Positions 36,292-47,905 of a DNA stretch of 64,000 bases are shown in pieces. The notes below the pieces were generated by a model. That model did no database searches and had not been told where the DNA came from. It saw nothing but the letters and a program-made list of their open reading frames with translations. Position 1 is the first letter of the stretch. Each line of letters begins with the position of its first letter. Source of the DNA: Okapia johnstoni (Eukaryota > Chordata > Mammalia > Artiodactyla > Giraffidae); NCBI GenBank assembly GCA_024291935.2, contig CM044322.1, positions 68,191,405 through 68,255,404 on the forward strand. The letters are read 5' to 3'. Position numbers and translations under genes: made by a program.

Positions 36292-36508
36292 GCTATGGTG
36301 ATGGTTTAATTACTAAGTCATGTCTGACTCTTGCAACTCTATGGACTGTAGAATGCGAAGCTCCTGTCCATAGGATTCTCCAGTCAAGAATACTGGAGAG
36401 GGATGCCATTTCCTTCTCCAGGGTATCTTCCCAACCTAGGAACTGAACCCGGATCTCCTGCATTGCAGGCAGATTCTTTACTGAGTGAACTATGAGGGAA
36501 GACCATAG
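36292..36508 (-). mobile_element. Bov-tA SINE, minus strand
   Basis: ACTAAGTCATGTCTGACTCT, GGATTCTCCAGTCAAGAATA, CTCCTGCATTGCAGGCAGAT in reverse SINE order. Confidence 0.9.
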
Positions 36509-36762
36509 AAAGGGAAGCTCATATACTGAGTATATGACTATAGATATTTCACAGATGAGATGGAAACCACATAACTCATAGTGTATCACTGAAGACATCA
36601 CATCTATCCCGTTGCTATACCAAGACTTAAATACAGTCTCTAAAGTCTGTCTCTAAATACAATGCCATTAACAAAAATGTTATACTACTTCTTAAATGCA
36701 TAGGATTTTTAATCTAGAATTCTAAACAATTCTACATAATACAGCAATACATGAAAAGAAGC

Positions 36763-38380
36763 AAAAAAAAAAAAAAAAAGATGGTGGATGAGTAAATGGG
36801 GAGATGGCCAGCTTCCCCACAAATACATTAAAAACTCATCAAGATATTGAACAACTCTTACAAAGCAGCCTCTAGGAGACAGAAGAAGACCCCAGGCCTC
36901 CAGGGTGGCAAGCTAAGCTCCATGGAATGAGGTAGGACAAAAGATAAGACATAAACAGTGAAAAGTAGAGATGGAGAATTTCAGAATGGGAGCTTGTGCC
37001 CAAGACAGGGAGGGAGTAGTGAAGGAGGCAGAGTTTCCATGCATTCAGTTCAATTCAGTCGCTCAGTCGTGTCCAACTCTTTGCGACCCCATGAATCGCA
37101 GCAACCCAGGCCTCCCTGTCCATCACCAACTCCCGGAGTTTACCCAAACCCATGTCCATCAAGTTGGTGATGCCATCCAGCCATCTCATCCTCTGTCGTC
37201 CCCTTCTCCTCCTGCCCCCAATCCTTCCCAACATTAGGGTCTTTTCCAATGAATCAGCTCTTCCCATGTGGTGGCCAAAGTATTGGAGTTTCAGCTTCAA
37301 CATCAGTCCTTCCAATGAACACCCAGGACTGATTTCCTTTAGGATGGACTACTTGGATCTCCTTACAGTTCAAGGGACTCTCAAGAGTCTTCTCCAACAC
37401 CACAGTTCAAAAGCATCAATTCTGCGGCGCTCAGCTTGCTTCATCACCCAACTCTCACATCCATACATGACCACTGGAAAAACCACAGCCTTGACTAGAC
37501 GGACTTTTGTTGGCAAAGTAATGTCTCCTCTTTTAAATATGCTATCTAGGTTGGCCAAAACCTTCCTTCCAAGGAGTAAGCGTCTTTTAATTTCATGGCT
37601 GCAATCACCATCAGCAGTGATTCTTGGGCCCCAAAAGATAAAATCTGACACTGCTTCCACTGTTTCCCCATCTATTTCCCATGAAGTGTTGGGACCAGAT
37701 GCCATGATCTTAGTTTTCTGAACTTTGAGCTTTAAGCCAACTTTTTCACTTTCCTCTTTCACTTTCATCAAGAGGCTCTTTAGTTCTTCTTCACTTTGTG
37801 CCATAAAGGTGGTGTCATCTTCATATCTGAGGTTATTGATATTTCTTCCAGAATTAGGAAGCTCCTTCACAGGTGGGACCAAGGGAGAGCTGAGGAATCT
37901 CAGAGAGCTGGGTAAAGTGGGAATGTAGAGGGCAGAATACAGAGAAAGCTACATTTCTCAGTCCATAAGCAACTCGTGGACCTTGACCGCGACCAGAGGG
38001 CAGGCTTAGGGAGCCAAGAGAAGCATATTCAAGTTCTGCCTAGGAAGCTTTGGCCTGAGGCGCAGAGCAGGACTTGAAAGGGGAAGCTCCAGCAAAGATT
38101 CCAGGGACAAGTAGGGGGTTGGTGGCAATGAGGATTTGTTGAGAGAGCCACTTTGACAAAAGGGTACAGAAATAGACGTGTCTAAAACTACCAAAGCAGT
38201 GAGGGCTGCCCAAATTCATAGTGAACGCATAGACGCCCCAAAACCTACTACTGGACCCTGCACTGCCCTTCAGAGTGATGAGATCCAACTCTATCAACCA
38301 GAACACAGGTACAAGTCTCCCTAACTAGGAAACCAACACAGGACGTTAATAAAACCCCATTCACTGGGGGGAGGGGGGAT
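36763..38380 (+). mobile_element. Probable old L1 5'UTR, split by BovB
   Basis: After an A-run, AAGATGGTGGATGAGTAAAT resembles an L1 5' start. GC-richer text of 5'UTR type continues to 37035 and again after the BovB insert, from about 37855 to 38380. I cannot place an ORF1, so the identification is tentative. Confidence 0.5.
37043..37854 (-). mobile_element. BovB 3' fragment, minus strand, 0.8 kb
   Basis: Runs from the BovB 3' tail (TTCAGTCGCTCAGTCGTGTC) into RT-distal coding text. Open piece 37370-37882 reads SLLMKVKEESEKVGLKLKVQ and RLVKAVVFPVVMYGCESW, the BovB RT C-terminal region. The 170-codon frame is one of the better kept BovB pieces, but it is 5' truncated. Confidence 0.93.
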
Positions 38381-39493
38381 TCTAAATCTAAGAAGACCTA
38401 CCACCATGGGAACTTTTTATTTCTCTTTCTTTTGAACCACAATGTTTATTCCTCTTGCATACTTTTTAAGTTTATGTTAGCCTTTTCAGATGCTGTGGAT
38501 TTTTCCTCATTTTTTCCTGTTAAAAATTTTTAAATTTTTTCTTTATTTTTTTGTGATTTTTTAAAAAAATTTGCTTTTGTTTTGTTTGACTGTTAAAAAT
38601 AAGCCTAATTCTCAAACCTCTACTGTGTTTTGAATTCATCTCCTTATTTTGTTTTTTCAGAATTTCATTTTGAAATCATCACTTTTCTTTGACTAACTAC
38701 TTGACTTTTCCTTATTCTGTTCATCTCACTTAAGTCTTATCACTAATAAATCATTAACAAATACTACCAAAGACCTATACTGATATTTTGTCAAATTCAT
38801 AAAGAACATCCACCTGCACTGAATTTTTGAAACAGATACCTGTATAAAATGCTATTTTAGTCAATATTTAACTTATTCTGGAGCTAGAAAAGAATTATTA
38901 GCATGGCATTATATTGGATTATAGAATGATTGATACATAACATAGTGTCTCAAAGACTGTAACTGTATATATAGAAAACATGTTGTAACTTTGTACCCAT
39001 TTTCTTATTTCAAGTATTTGTTGATTTTTGGTGATCAGGTAAAAGATTTGCTTAAAAGTTAACATTCTATACAAAGCACTTTGGATTTAGTTTTCTTATG
39101 TTTCATTTCATTTCTTGAAAAAATATATTAACTAGCAACTTGGAGTTATATGTCCACAGATAATTGTTTTTATTTTAATGTTTTAAGATTGTGAATTAAT
39201 AATGCAGGTATGCTTAAGGTCAACAAAAAAAATGAATGTGAACATTTGCACAGATTTCAAGTCTGGGACCAAATTCATTCATGTGATGACTATTTGGTAT
39301 GTAGATCATGCAAATTATTCCAATCCAAAAGGCAGAAATCTTTACAATGGGTATTTTCTCTGAAATTTCAAAAACTGGGTGCAGGACTCAGGTTCATATA
39401 TAATTTTTCATCTCATGTAATTTGATCATTAGTAACTTGCTTGGTGGAATTTGTAAACACAAATTCTAATTTCATTACATGAGTGACTTCATC
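38381..39493. other. AT-rich sequence before the second CCP cluster
   Basis: No gene recognised. T-rich runs at 38500-38600. A weak CCP-like open stretch at 39210-39425 is discussed under rejected items. Confidence 0.4.
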
Positions 39494-39769
39494 GGAGAAG
39501 GCAATGGCAACTCACTCCAGTACTCTTGCCTGTCAAACCCCATGGATGGAGGAGCCTGATAGGCTGCAGTCCACGGGGCTGCGAAGAGTCGGACACGACT
39601 GAGCAACTTCACTTTCACTTTTCACTTTCATGCATTGGAGAAGGAAATGGCAACCCACTCCAGTGTTCTTGCCTGGAGAATCCCAGGGAGGGCAGAGCCT
39701 GGTGGGCTGCCGTTTATCGGGTCGTACAGAGTCGGACACGACTGAAGCAACTTAGCAGCAGCAGCAGCA
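39494..39769 (+). mobile_element. Dimeric Bov-tA SINE
   Basis: Two SINE bodies in tandem, each starting GGAGAAGG(C/A)AATGGCAAC and ending near GTCGGACACGACTGA, closed by an AGC repeat (AGCAGCAGCAGCAGCA). Confidence 0.93.
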
Positions 39770-39813
39770 TTGACTCCATAGATATTTTTTTTGTTATTAG
39801 CTATCTGGTTCTT

Positions 39814-40090
39814 CGGAGAAGGCAATGGCACCCCACTCCAGTACTCTTGCCTGGAAAATCCCATGGACGGAGGATCCTGGTAGGCTACAGTCCATGGGGT
39901 CACTACGAGTCGGACACGACTGAGCGACTTCACTTTCACTTTTCCCTTTCATGCACTGGAGAAGGAAATGGCAACCCACTCCAGTATTCTTGCCTGGAGA
40001 ATCCCAGGGACGGCGGAGCCTGGTGGGTTGCCGTCTATGCGGTCGCACAGTCGGACACGACTGAAGCGACTTAGCAGCAGCAGCAGCATT
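39814..40090 (+). mobile_element. Second dimeric Bov-tA SINE, 46 bp before an exon
   Basis: Same dimer structure and AGC tail as its neighbour at 39494, flanked by TGGTTCTT at 39806-39813 and 40091-40098. It ends 46 bp before the CCP13-like exon, leaving only the pyrimidine tract and acceptor of the original intron. Confidence 0.93.
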
Positions 40091-40136
40091 TGGTTCTTAG
40101 AATTAGTCTTTTCAAGGAAATGTTTTCTTTTTATAG

Positions 40137-40316
40137 CAAGAGATGAACTTAAGAAGTGTAAAGGCTCGATATTATTTTCACCTGAGGGAAAAGCATCATG
40201 TAAGATTGAATATGACCATAACACCAACAAAAGTTACCAATGTCGAGGAAAATCAGAACACAAACACTCAATCTGTATAAATGGAGAATGGGATCCTAAA
40301 CCAACATGCAAAGAAG
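40137..40316 (+). CDS. CFH-family CCP13-like exon (open, five cysteines)
   Basis: 180 nt in phase 1-1, acceptor TTTTTATAG ending at 40136 and donor GTAAAC at 40317. It reads RDELKKCKGSILFSPEGK, then EYDHNTNKSYQCRGK and CINGEWDPKPTCKE. Remembered human CFH CCP13 (DKLKKCKSSN, EFDHNSNIRYRCRGK, CINGRWDP) matches clearly. A fifth Cys at 40199-40201 stands where human has Asn and would be unpaired. The frame is open, but the next two exons (CCP14, CCP15) are broken and no CCP12 is seen, so this is probably a surviving exon of a dead CFH-like paralogue, not of the gene ending at 28294. CFH itself is unlikely given the neighbours. Confidence 0.88.
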
Positions 40317-41100
40317 GTAAACTCATGTCTATAATGTTTTCAAAATTTTATATTATTTCTTTCTTACTTGTAAATGTAGTATCTTTGTTTCATTCAAGGA
40401 AATTTAGTTATCATTACAAATAATTTTCCATCCAAAATGCAATTTAGAAGCTAACCAAAACTGTTTCTAAATATTAATTGATGTGCCTTAGTCAACTATG
40501 TGACAAGCCACTCAGAGACTTTGTGACTTTAAATTTACATTTGGACAAAAGGTGTGCTCATTTCCACGGGAAAGCCATTGCTTCTAATTTTGTGTACTAC
40601 ACATAAATGTGCTTATGCCTATGCTGAACTATTATATATTTGTGCATGTATCTATGTATCAATCTATGCATCTATTTATGTATATATGTATACATATATG
40701 TATCTATCTAGTCATTTATTTGTTTAGCTATGTTGAAAAGTCTTGAGTCATATTGACACCATGAATTCCTATTAAATAGGCTCATTTCAGTTTTCTACTT
40801 TTCACATCTGTATTGCTCTTCTCCAACCCTATGACATCTTGATTCCCTATCCTCAATACTTTACCAATTTCTACAAGCCTAGGATATTCAGAAAGAAGCT
40901 TCAAACCAATACAAAACCAAGTCTACTGTCTAGTATTCAACCTCTTATAGTTCTTCCTTATATACAGTTCCCTATATAAAAATTATACCACAGTAAATCT
41001 GTTACTGGAGAATAAATTATTTAGAAAAATAAACTATTTGGGAATTAAACAACAATCTTCTAAAAAACTGCTGTTTCAATACAAAATGTATATTGTGTAT
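40317..41100 (+). other. Intron after CCP13
   Basis: AT-rich, with a short TATG/TATC-like run at 40620-40720. Nothing else recognised. Confidence 0.5.
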
Positions 41101-41300
41101 TATGGGCTTCCCTGATAGCTCAGCTGGTAAAGAATCTGCCTGCAATGTGGGAGACCTGGGTTCAATCCCTGGTATGGGAAGATCCCCTGAAGAAGGACAT
41201 GGCAGCCCACTCCAATATTCTTGTCTGGAGAATCCCCAAGGACAGACCAGTCCATGGGGACACAGAGTTGGACATGACTGAGGGACTAAGCACAGCAATG
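41101..41300 (+). mobile_element. Bov-tA SINE, plus strand
   Basis: GGGCTTCCCTGATAGCTCAG at the start, GACACAGAGTTGGACATGAC near the end. Confidence 0.93.
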
Positions 41301-41799
41301 TATATTATACATTACATATTTATGATTGCTTACACCTTGTGAATTAATGTTTTTTTACAATTAAAAAATATTTCTTAGTTTTATCATATACCTTGTCTGG
41401 AAATCTACTTTAGCTTATTGAATATAGTTAATTTAAAACAATTTATTATTTCATATGATGAAGGAATTCCCAACAAATTTCAAGAAATTCATGTCTTTAA
41501 ATTATTCTAAATTAACAGAAAATACAAAATTAAAAGAGAGCTTACTATGCAATTGCATCTTTAAGGAAACAAGTAATGTTTACAGGTGGTGAAGTACACA
41601 TGTTCTACATTTTCTTCTAGAAACTTTATAGTTTTATGTGAGTATATTTAAGTATATTATCTGTCTTAATGTTAACATTTGAGAATTGCATAAAGTAAGA
41701 GTTGATTTTTATGGATGGATAGCCAATCACTTTAGCAATATGTGTGGAAAAGACTTTGAAATGAAGTCAGTTAACTATGAAAGTGTTTATTTATTTCTG
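41301..41799 (+). other. Intron sequence, AT-rich
   Basis: Nothing recognised. Confidence 0.4.
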
Positions 41800-43560
41800 A
41801 ACTTTCTATTCAGTCATTTATCTATCTTCACTCCTGCCAAATTACCTCCATAACTATCTTTTTAGTATACTGGAAGTCTGATTGCAGTCTCCAAGTTCCT
41901 CTCACTCAAAATTACTTTAGTTATTCTGGTCTTTAACATAGAAATTTCAGGGAAAACATATATTTAAAAAAAAATTGGTTTGTGTATGGAAAGGGATGGC
42001 TTTGTAATGAGAAACAAATTATGGAGAATTGACATTTTTAGCATATTGAATTTTCAAATCATAAATATGGTATGTCTCTTTATTTATTTCTGCTTCTGTT
42101 TTTCCAGACATACCAGTAGGCTTCCCTGGGGGCTCAGACAGTAAAGAATCTGCTTGCAATGCAGGAGACTCAGGTTCAACCCCTGGATTGGGAAGATCCC
42201 CCAGAGAAGGGGATGCCTATCCACTCCCCAAGTATTCTTGCTTGTAGCATCCCATGGTCAGAGAAGCCTGGCAGGCTGCAGTCCATGGGGCTGGAAAGAG
42301 TCAGACATGACTGAGCACACACAACATCTGATATGCAATTTGCTTCTTTGAAACATTCCCTTGATGAAGAATTCAATTTCTTTAATAGGGAGTAGGCTAT
42401 TCACATTCTCTACATTGTCTTATCACTGTGTGAAAGTTGTATTTTTCAAGAAATATCTCTATTTTACCTAACTTATGAAATTGATTGGTGTAAAATCATT
42501 TCTAATAGTCACTGAACATTCTATTTTTCTTTTAATCCTATAATATATTTGGTGATATCACTTCTGTCATTCTTGGTATTGATAGTTGTTTCCCTCCTTT
42601 ATTTTGCGATCAGAGTTTTGTTTTTCAATATTATTATTTTCAAATAACCATTTTTAACACTCCTAATTTCCTCCATTTTCTCTCTTCTCTAATTTTTCAG
42701 TCAATATTGTTAATATTTAATATATTAATATTTAATAGTTAATTTGTTAATATTTATGACTTTTAGCTATGTTAATTTTCTGTTTTCTGTTTTCTATTAA
42801 TCTTTCTCACTTTTTCTCTTTTGTGGACTTAATTTGCTTTTTATCTAATCACTTGATCTTAATTTTACTCTCTCATTTCTTAAGATATAAAATTAAAACA
42901 TTGACTTAAACCATCCTACTTTTTAAAATGCAAACCTGTACAACTACCTTTTTTCATTTCTAAGTATTGCTTTACCTGTGCCTCAAAAATTATAAATATA
43001 TATCAATTTTATTGTGAAATATTTTCTAATGTTCCTAGTGACTTCTTTGACATGACAGTTGTTTAGAAGTTTGTATTTTAACTCCCACATATTTATGAGT
43101 TTCTAAATAATTTATTCTCCATTAACAACTATAACTGTACTATGATTTTTATTTGGAAAACTGTATGTATTTACTGTATACAGTTTGTGAGTATCATGGG
43201 TGTTTGTATAGATAATTTATTCTTATTGATTTCTAATCTAATTCACTTGTCATAGAACACACTGTGTAATTTTTTAATATTTTGAAATTTATTCTTTCTT
43301 TGTTGCACAGCATGTTGTCTATTTTTGTGATGTTTCCATTTTCTTACGGAATATACGCATACTCTAGTTGCTCTATCAGGTTAACATGATTCATAGTGTT
43401 CTGAAAATGTATCTATGTCTTAAAATGGTTATTTCTAGTTGTACTATCAGTCAGAGGAGGCAGGCTCTCAGAATTGCTAATAAGGGTTGTGGATTTGTCT
43501 ATTTCTTCTTTCATTTCTGTCCATCCTTGCTTCATGTATCTTAATATATTTTTAGATCTA
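41800..43560 (-). mobile_element. Ancient L1 ORF2-derived sequence, minus strand
   Basis: Diverged text in reverse L1 ORF2 order: near 41930 (TTACTTTAGTTATTCTGGTC), 42540-42700, and GACAGTTGTTTAGAAGTTTG near 43056. No open frame. A Bov-tA SINE sits inside it at 42118-42325. Confidence 0.7.
42118..42325 (+). mobile_element. Bov-tA SINE inside an old L1
   Basis: AGGCTTCCCTGGGGGCTCAG through GTCAGACATGACTGAGCACA. Confidence 0.93.
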
Positions 43561-45293
43561 TTACACATTTATAATTGCTTAGTCTTTGTGAATTAACTTT
43601 TTATAATTATAAAATATCTGTTCTTAGGTTTCATAATATGCCTTCTCTGGAAGTCTACATTAACTTATTGAAATATAGTTAACTAATTTAAAACACTATT
43701 TTCATGTGAAAATCATAAATTTCAAGTAATCAGTGACCTCTAATTATTTTCTATAAATTAAAAGCAATTGCAAAATGAGAAGAGAACTAACTATATAACA
43801 TATACACTCATATCACAAATCTTGAAAATTAAAAAAAAATTGTCTGTGATTTACTAACAGAAAATATGTTAAATTAAATAAAATGAAAACAGTATACTTT
43901 GAAATCTATGGTATACAGCAAAACCAAAGATATCTATAGATTGAAACATGCTTTACCAAAAAAAGGAAATTAATTAATAGGAAGTACAATCTAGAAACTA
44001 GAAAAGAATATATACCCAAAGAACATAAAGGAAAGAAAAAACTAAAATTAAAATTGAAATTTCATTTTTATAATAAGATAAAAAGCATAAATAGCTAATT
44101 TGCATGATATTCTGTTTATAGGGAAATGTCATGGATAGACCAAATTTGCAAACCTTTTTAACAAGTACAAAGATTATTAGGACAAAAATGTTTAAACATG
44201 AGACACAAAAGAAAATAAATTCTTGAGAATACATTGATAAAAGTGTCAAGATAGTTGAAACAGAAATAATAAAAATATTTTTGATGAAATATAAAATGCT
44301 CCTATTGAATTACATCAAAATAGAAAATCTGATGATATTACTAATGATGAATAAAGTGTATTTCATCAAATATTTCCCTTAATTTAATACAAAATGTTGG
44401 ACACCTGAAAGGATTTATCAAACTTTCCAGTCTATACTTACATAGTGCTTCTAATGAAATAAAAGTACAGTATGACAGGAGAAAGCAAAACCAAGGAGTC
44501 ATAGAGGGCTCCAAAATCTTCCGGGTGTATTCATGCCATCTTCCTTCAGTTGAGCAGAACAGGCTTTGTCTTCGGATTATGAATTAGATATCTGAGGTAT
44601 CTCTATTTGAAGGTCTCAGATACAGTTTACAGAGGTATCTTTTATACCCTCTGATCATGTACCAAAAGCCAGTCTTGCTAATCTGTTAAAGCAGATGCAT
44701 TCATCAATGTATATATCCTTTAACAGTGTAGGCAAACTGGTAAGTTGTACCTTCAGGAGAGTTCTAAACTGTAAACAATACACTTTAAAATCCAGTGAAC
44801 ATATCTGATTCTTACTTTGGTCAAGAATCTGCATCAGATTAATTGATTATTAACTAAATATAGTTTCTCCTCTGGCTAATCAGCTCCCACAGGTAGAAAA
44901 TCTTGTAAGGGCTTCAATCCAATTCCAATATATCTGATCATGGATACCTGTTTTAAGAAAAAGACCCTGATATCAGTTCTTCCTTACTGCCTATAATTGA
45001 GTGAAAAATTCACTTAGAACTTCCTAAATGTTAGAAATAATTAAAATCAGTTTTATATAAAGCATGTAAGATTGACCACAGGAAGGATAAAAGGAAGAAA
45101 CTACAAGGAAAATCATAAGCTGTGAACCAAATGTGATATATTAAAGTGCTAAACAAGCTTAAAAGTTTACTTAAGAGTGTCATATTGTTAATCATTTATG
45201 ATATATTTTTAGAGCTTTCTGTTTATTGAAAATTACTCCTTTAATATTTAACTTAAGATTTTTAATCAAGAAATCTAGTTTTAATATTTTCAG
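43561..45293 (+). other. Intron before CCP14
   Basis: AT-rich unique-looking intron; ends in TTTTCAG, the CCP14 acceptor. No element recognised. Confidence 0.5.
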
Positions 45294-45468
45294 AAGCACA
45301 AATACCCACCTCCACTTCAGATTCCCAATGCTCAAGATAAAACAACTACAGTGAAATATCAGGATGGAGAAAAAATATCTATTCTATGTAAAGGAAATTA
45401 TCTAATTCTAGATGCAGAAGAAATTGTGTGCAAGGATGGGAGAAGGGAGTCAATTCCACGTTGCATTG
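45294..45468 (+). pseudogene. CFH-family CCP14-like exon, 8-nt deletion removing the first cysteine
   Basis: The acceptor TTTTCAG ends at 45293 and the donor GTAAAT starts at 45469. It starts AQIPTST (out of frame), while the rest reads [20 protein letters not shown] then [19 protein letters not shown] and SIPRCIG, matching remembered human CCP14 (AQIQLCPPPPQIPNS, NYRDGEKVSVLC). Length is 175 against 183 expected. The bases for the codons around the first Cys, just after ATA at about 45302-45304, are missing; an 8-nt loss accounts for both the frame change and the absent Cys. The remaining three cysteines are kept, but WQ is replaced by RE where the usual Trp stands. Not a base-calling error of homopolymer type. 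Confidence 0.85.
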
Positions 45469-45537
45469 GTAAATAGTGCATAGCTTTGTTTAAAACATTC
45501 TTTAAAGAAGATTAATACTCCTCTAAGCATTGTATCC

Positions 45538-45738
45538 TTCTGTGGTGGCTCAGTGGTAAAGAATCCTCCTGCAATGTAGGAGATGCAGGAAACAAGAATT
45601 CAATCCCTGGGTCAGGAAGATCCCCTGGAGGAGGGAATGGCAACCCACTCCAGTGTTCTTGTTGGAGAAATCCCATGGACAGAGGAACCTGGTGGTTGCA
45701 AAGAGTTGGACATGATTGAGCGACTGAACACGCTTGCA
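45538..45738 (+). mobile_element. Bov-tA SINE, 70 bp after CCP14
   Basis: TGGTGGCTCAGTGGTAAAGA at the start, TTGGACATGATTGAGCGACT near the end. It lies just past the CCP14-like exon. Confidence 0.92.
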
Positions 45739-46199
45739 AGCTTTGTATGTATCAGCAAGATGAAGGCCTCTCCATCTCTTTCAATTTATCTTGAAACAGT
45801 AAATCACACTTTAGGTATATAAACTGATGAACACTCTTTCAATTCTAGTGTGAAACACAAACAAACTCTCTGGGTTACTGTGTAAAATAGCAGATAAAAT
45901 TTATACTTATGCAAATTTTATTTCTAATGATCAAAAGGACAAGAATGAAGGACAATTGGGCTGCCCAGTCTGAGAGTCATGGCCCTGAAAGATAAGTCCC
46001 CAGAAATTCTGACTTAGAAGTCCAGTGTAACTTGTGCACAAGAAAGCCAGAGGGCTTCAGTAAACAGAGCCTCTGTTCTTTAAAGGCACACAAAAATCTC
46101 ACATGCTCTGTGTCCCAGTGAAGAGGCATCAGTGGGAAAGAAGCTTGGGTTAGACTAATTTGCTTATCTTTGTGAAACTCCTAGAGAGATAGGAGACAA
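45739..46199 (+). other. Intron sequence
   Basis: No element recognised with confidence; it may already be diverged L1 5'UTR. Confidence 0.4.
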
Positions 46200-47291
46200 T
46201 TGGGATCATACTTGCTAGTGCCAGCCATCATGAGAGACAAGTGCCACTTTAGAGTTCTCCCTAACACACACATACATAGCTTACCAGCACCAGAGGCCTA
46301 ACAACTCACCAGCATGACAGCACCAACCCCAGACTCCACTGGGTTCCACAGCTGCTACACTTGCATAGCACCTGGCTCGTAAATGTGACAGCACCAGCCC
46401 AGGTGCCCTTAGGTCCTGCAGCCAGGTCCCCCAGGACTTGGTCCTGCCTGCAAGTGGGCTGGCAGCCACCACAAGAGGCAGAGTCTAGCAGCCAGCTGGG
46501 GAGGGGTGGGAGCCTTGCCGACCAGTGCACACAGTTTAGTTGGCCTTGATATAACAGAAGAGCACCCCTATAGCACATAGATCTGTTGTACATATTCTAC
46601 AGAGGGGAGTATTCTGCTGGGCCCCATAGACTTCTCCTACATAAGACCACTTGTCCAAGATCAGGAACATATTTAATGCTTAGAAATAAACAGAGTTAGG
46701 TAAAATAAGGAGACAGAGAAATGCATTCCAAATGAAGGAACAAGACAAAAGTCTCAGAAAACAAAACAAAACACTAAACAAAGTTAAGATAAGCAGTCTA
46801 CCCAATAAAGCATCCAAGGTAATGACCATAAAGATATTAAATTGACTCTAGAGAAGAATGGCTGACAACAGTAAGAATTTTAAAAATAAGAAAATATAAA
46901 GAAGAACTAAACAGAGCTGAAGGATACAATAGCTGAAATGAAAAATATACTAGAGAAAATCAACAGTAGGTTAGAGGATTCAGAAGAATGAATCAGAGAC
47001 CTGGAAGACAGGATAGTGGAAGCTTCCCAAACAGTATAGGAAAAAGAAAAAAGAATTTAAAAAATGGGGATAGGTTAAGGGAAATGTGGGAAAACATCAT
47101 GTGTAGTATCATTCTCATTATAGGGATCTAAAATAGAGAGAGACAGAGTCTTATTTGAAGAAATAGTAGCTGAACCTTTCTAACCTCAGGAAGGAAACAG
47201 TCTTCCAGGTCTAGAAATCAGAGAGTCCCCAAAATAGATGAACCCAAAGAAGTCCACATCAGGACACATTATCATTTAAATGGAAAAAAAT

Positions 47292-47460
47292 GTTATTGTT
47301 ATTCAGTTGCCAAGTTATGTCTGACTCTTAGCGACCCCATGGACTGCAACATGTTACGCTTGCCTGTCTCTTACTATCTCCCAGAGTTTGCCCAAGTTCA
47401 CGTCCATTGAATTGGTGATGCCATCCAACCATCTCATCCTCTGTCACCTTCTTCTCCATC
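47292..47460 (-). mobile_element. BovB 3' tail fragment
   Basis: ATTCAGTTGCCAAGTTATGT through CCATCTCATCCTCTGTCACC in minus sense, inside the old L1. Confidence 0.88.
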
Positions 47461-47693
47461 GAGAGAAAAGCCACTAGTTACATACAAGGGGAACTTTATG
47501 AGTAACAGCAGCTTCTGAAGAATTTTGTCAGATCACAAGGGACTTGTACAACATACACAAAGTGATGAAGGGAAAAAATTTACAACCAAGACTACCATAT
47601 CCAGGAAAAGTATATTGCAGCCATAATGTGATGTCCCTTCACACCTGTCATAATGGCTATCAAGAAAAAGACAACAACAAGTGTTTGCAAAAG

Positions 47694-47905
47694 TGAAAGT
47701 GAAGTCGCTCAGTCGTGTCCAACTCTTTGCGGGACAACATGGACTGTAGCCTACCAGGCTTCTCTGTCCATGGGATTTTCCAGGCAAGAATACTGGAGTG
47801 GGTTGCCATTTCCTTCTCCAGGAGATTTTTCCCTACCCAGGGTTTGAACCCAGCTCTCTCGCATTGTAGGCAGACGCCTTACCGTCTGAGCTACCAGGGA
47901 AGTGT
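47694..47905 (-). mobile_element. Bov-tA SINE, minus strand
   Basis: AAGTCGCTCAGTCGTGTCCA through CTTACCGTCTGAGCTACCAG, the complete reverse-sense SINE inside the L1 ORF2 remnant. Confidence 0.93.

Noticed and set aside
39210..39425. Open stretch NECEHLHRFQVWDQ... before CCP13, thought to be a CCP10 or CCP12 relic
   Set aside because: A few phrases (GAACAT, TTTACAATG) recall CFH exons, but spacing of the cysteines is wrong, there is no acceptor and donor pair, and the similarity is within chance by eye.
39526..40074. 182-codon frame over 39526-40074
   Set aside because: It runs through two dimeric Bov-tA SINEs; the repeated peptide units are SINE translation.
46281..46593. GC-rich minus-strand frames
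   Set aside because: They lie in the 5'UTR of an old plus-strand L1.
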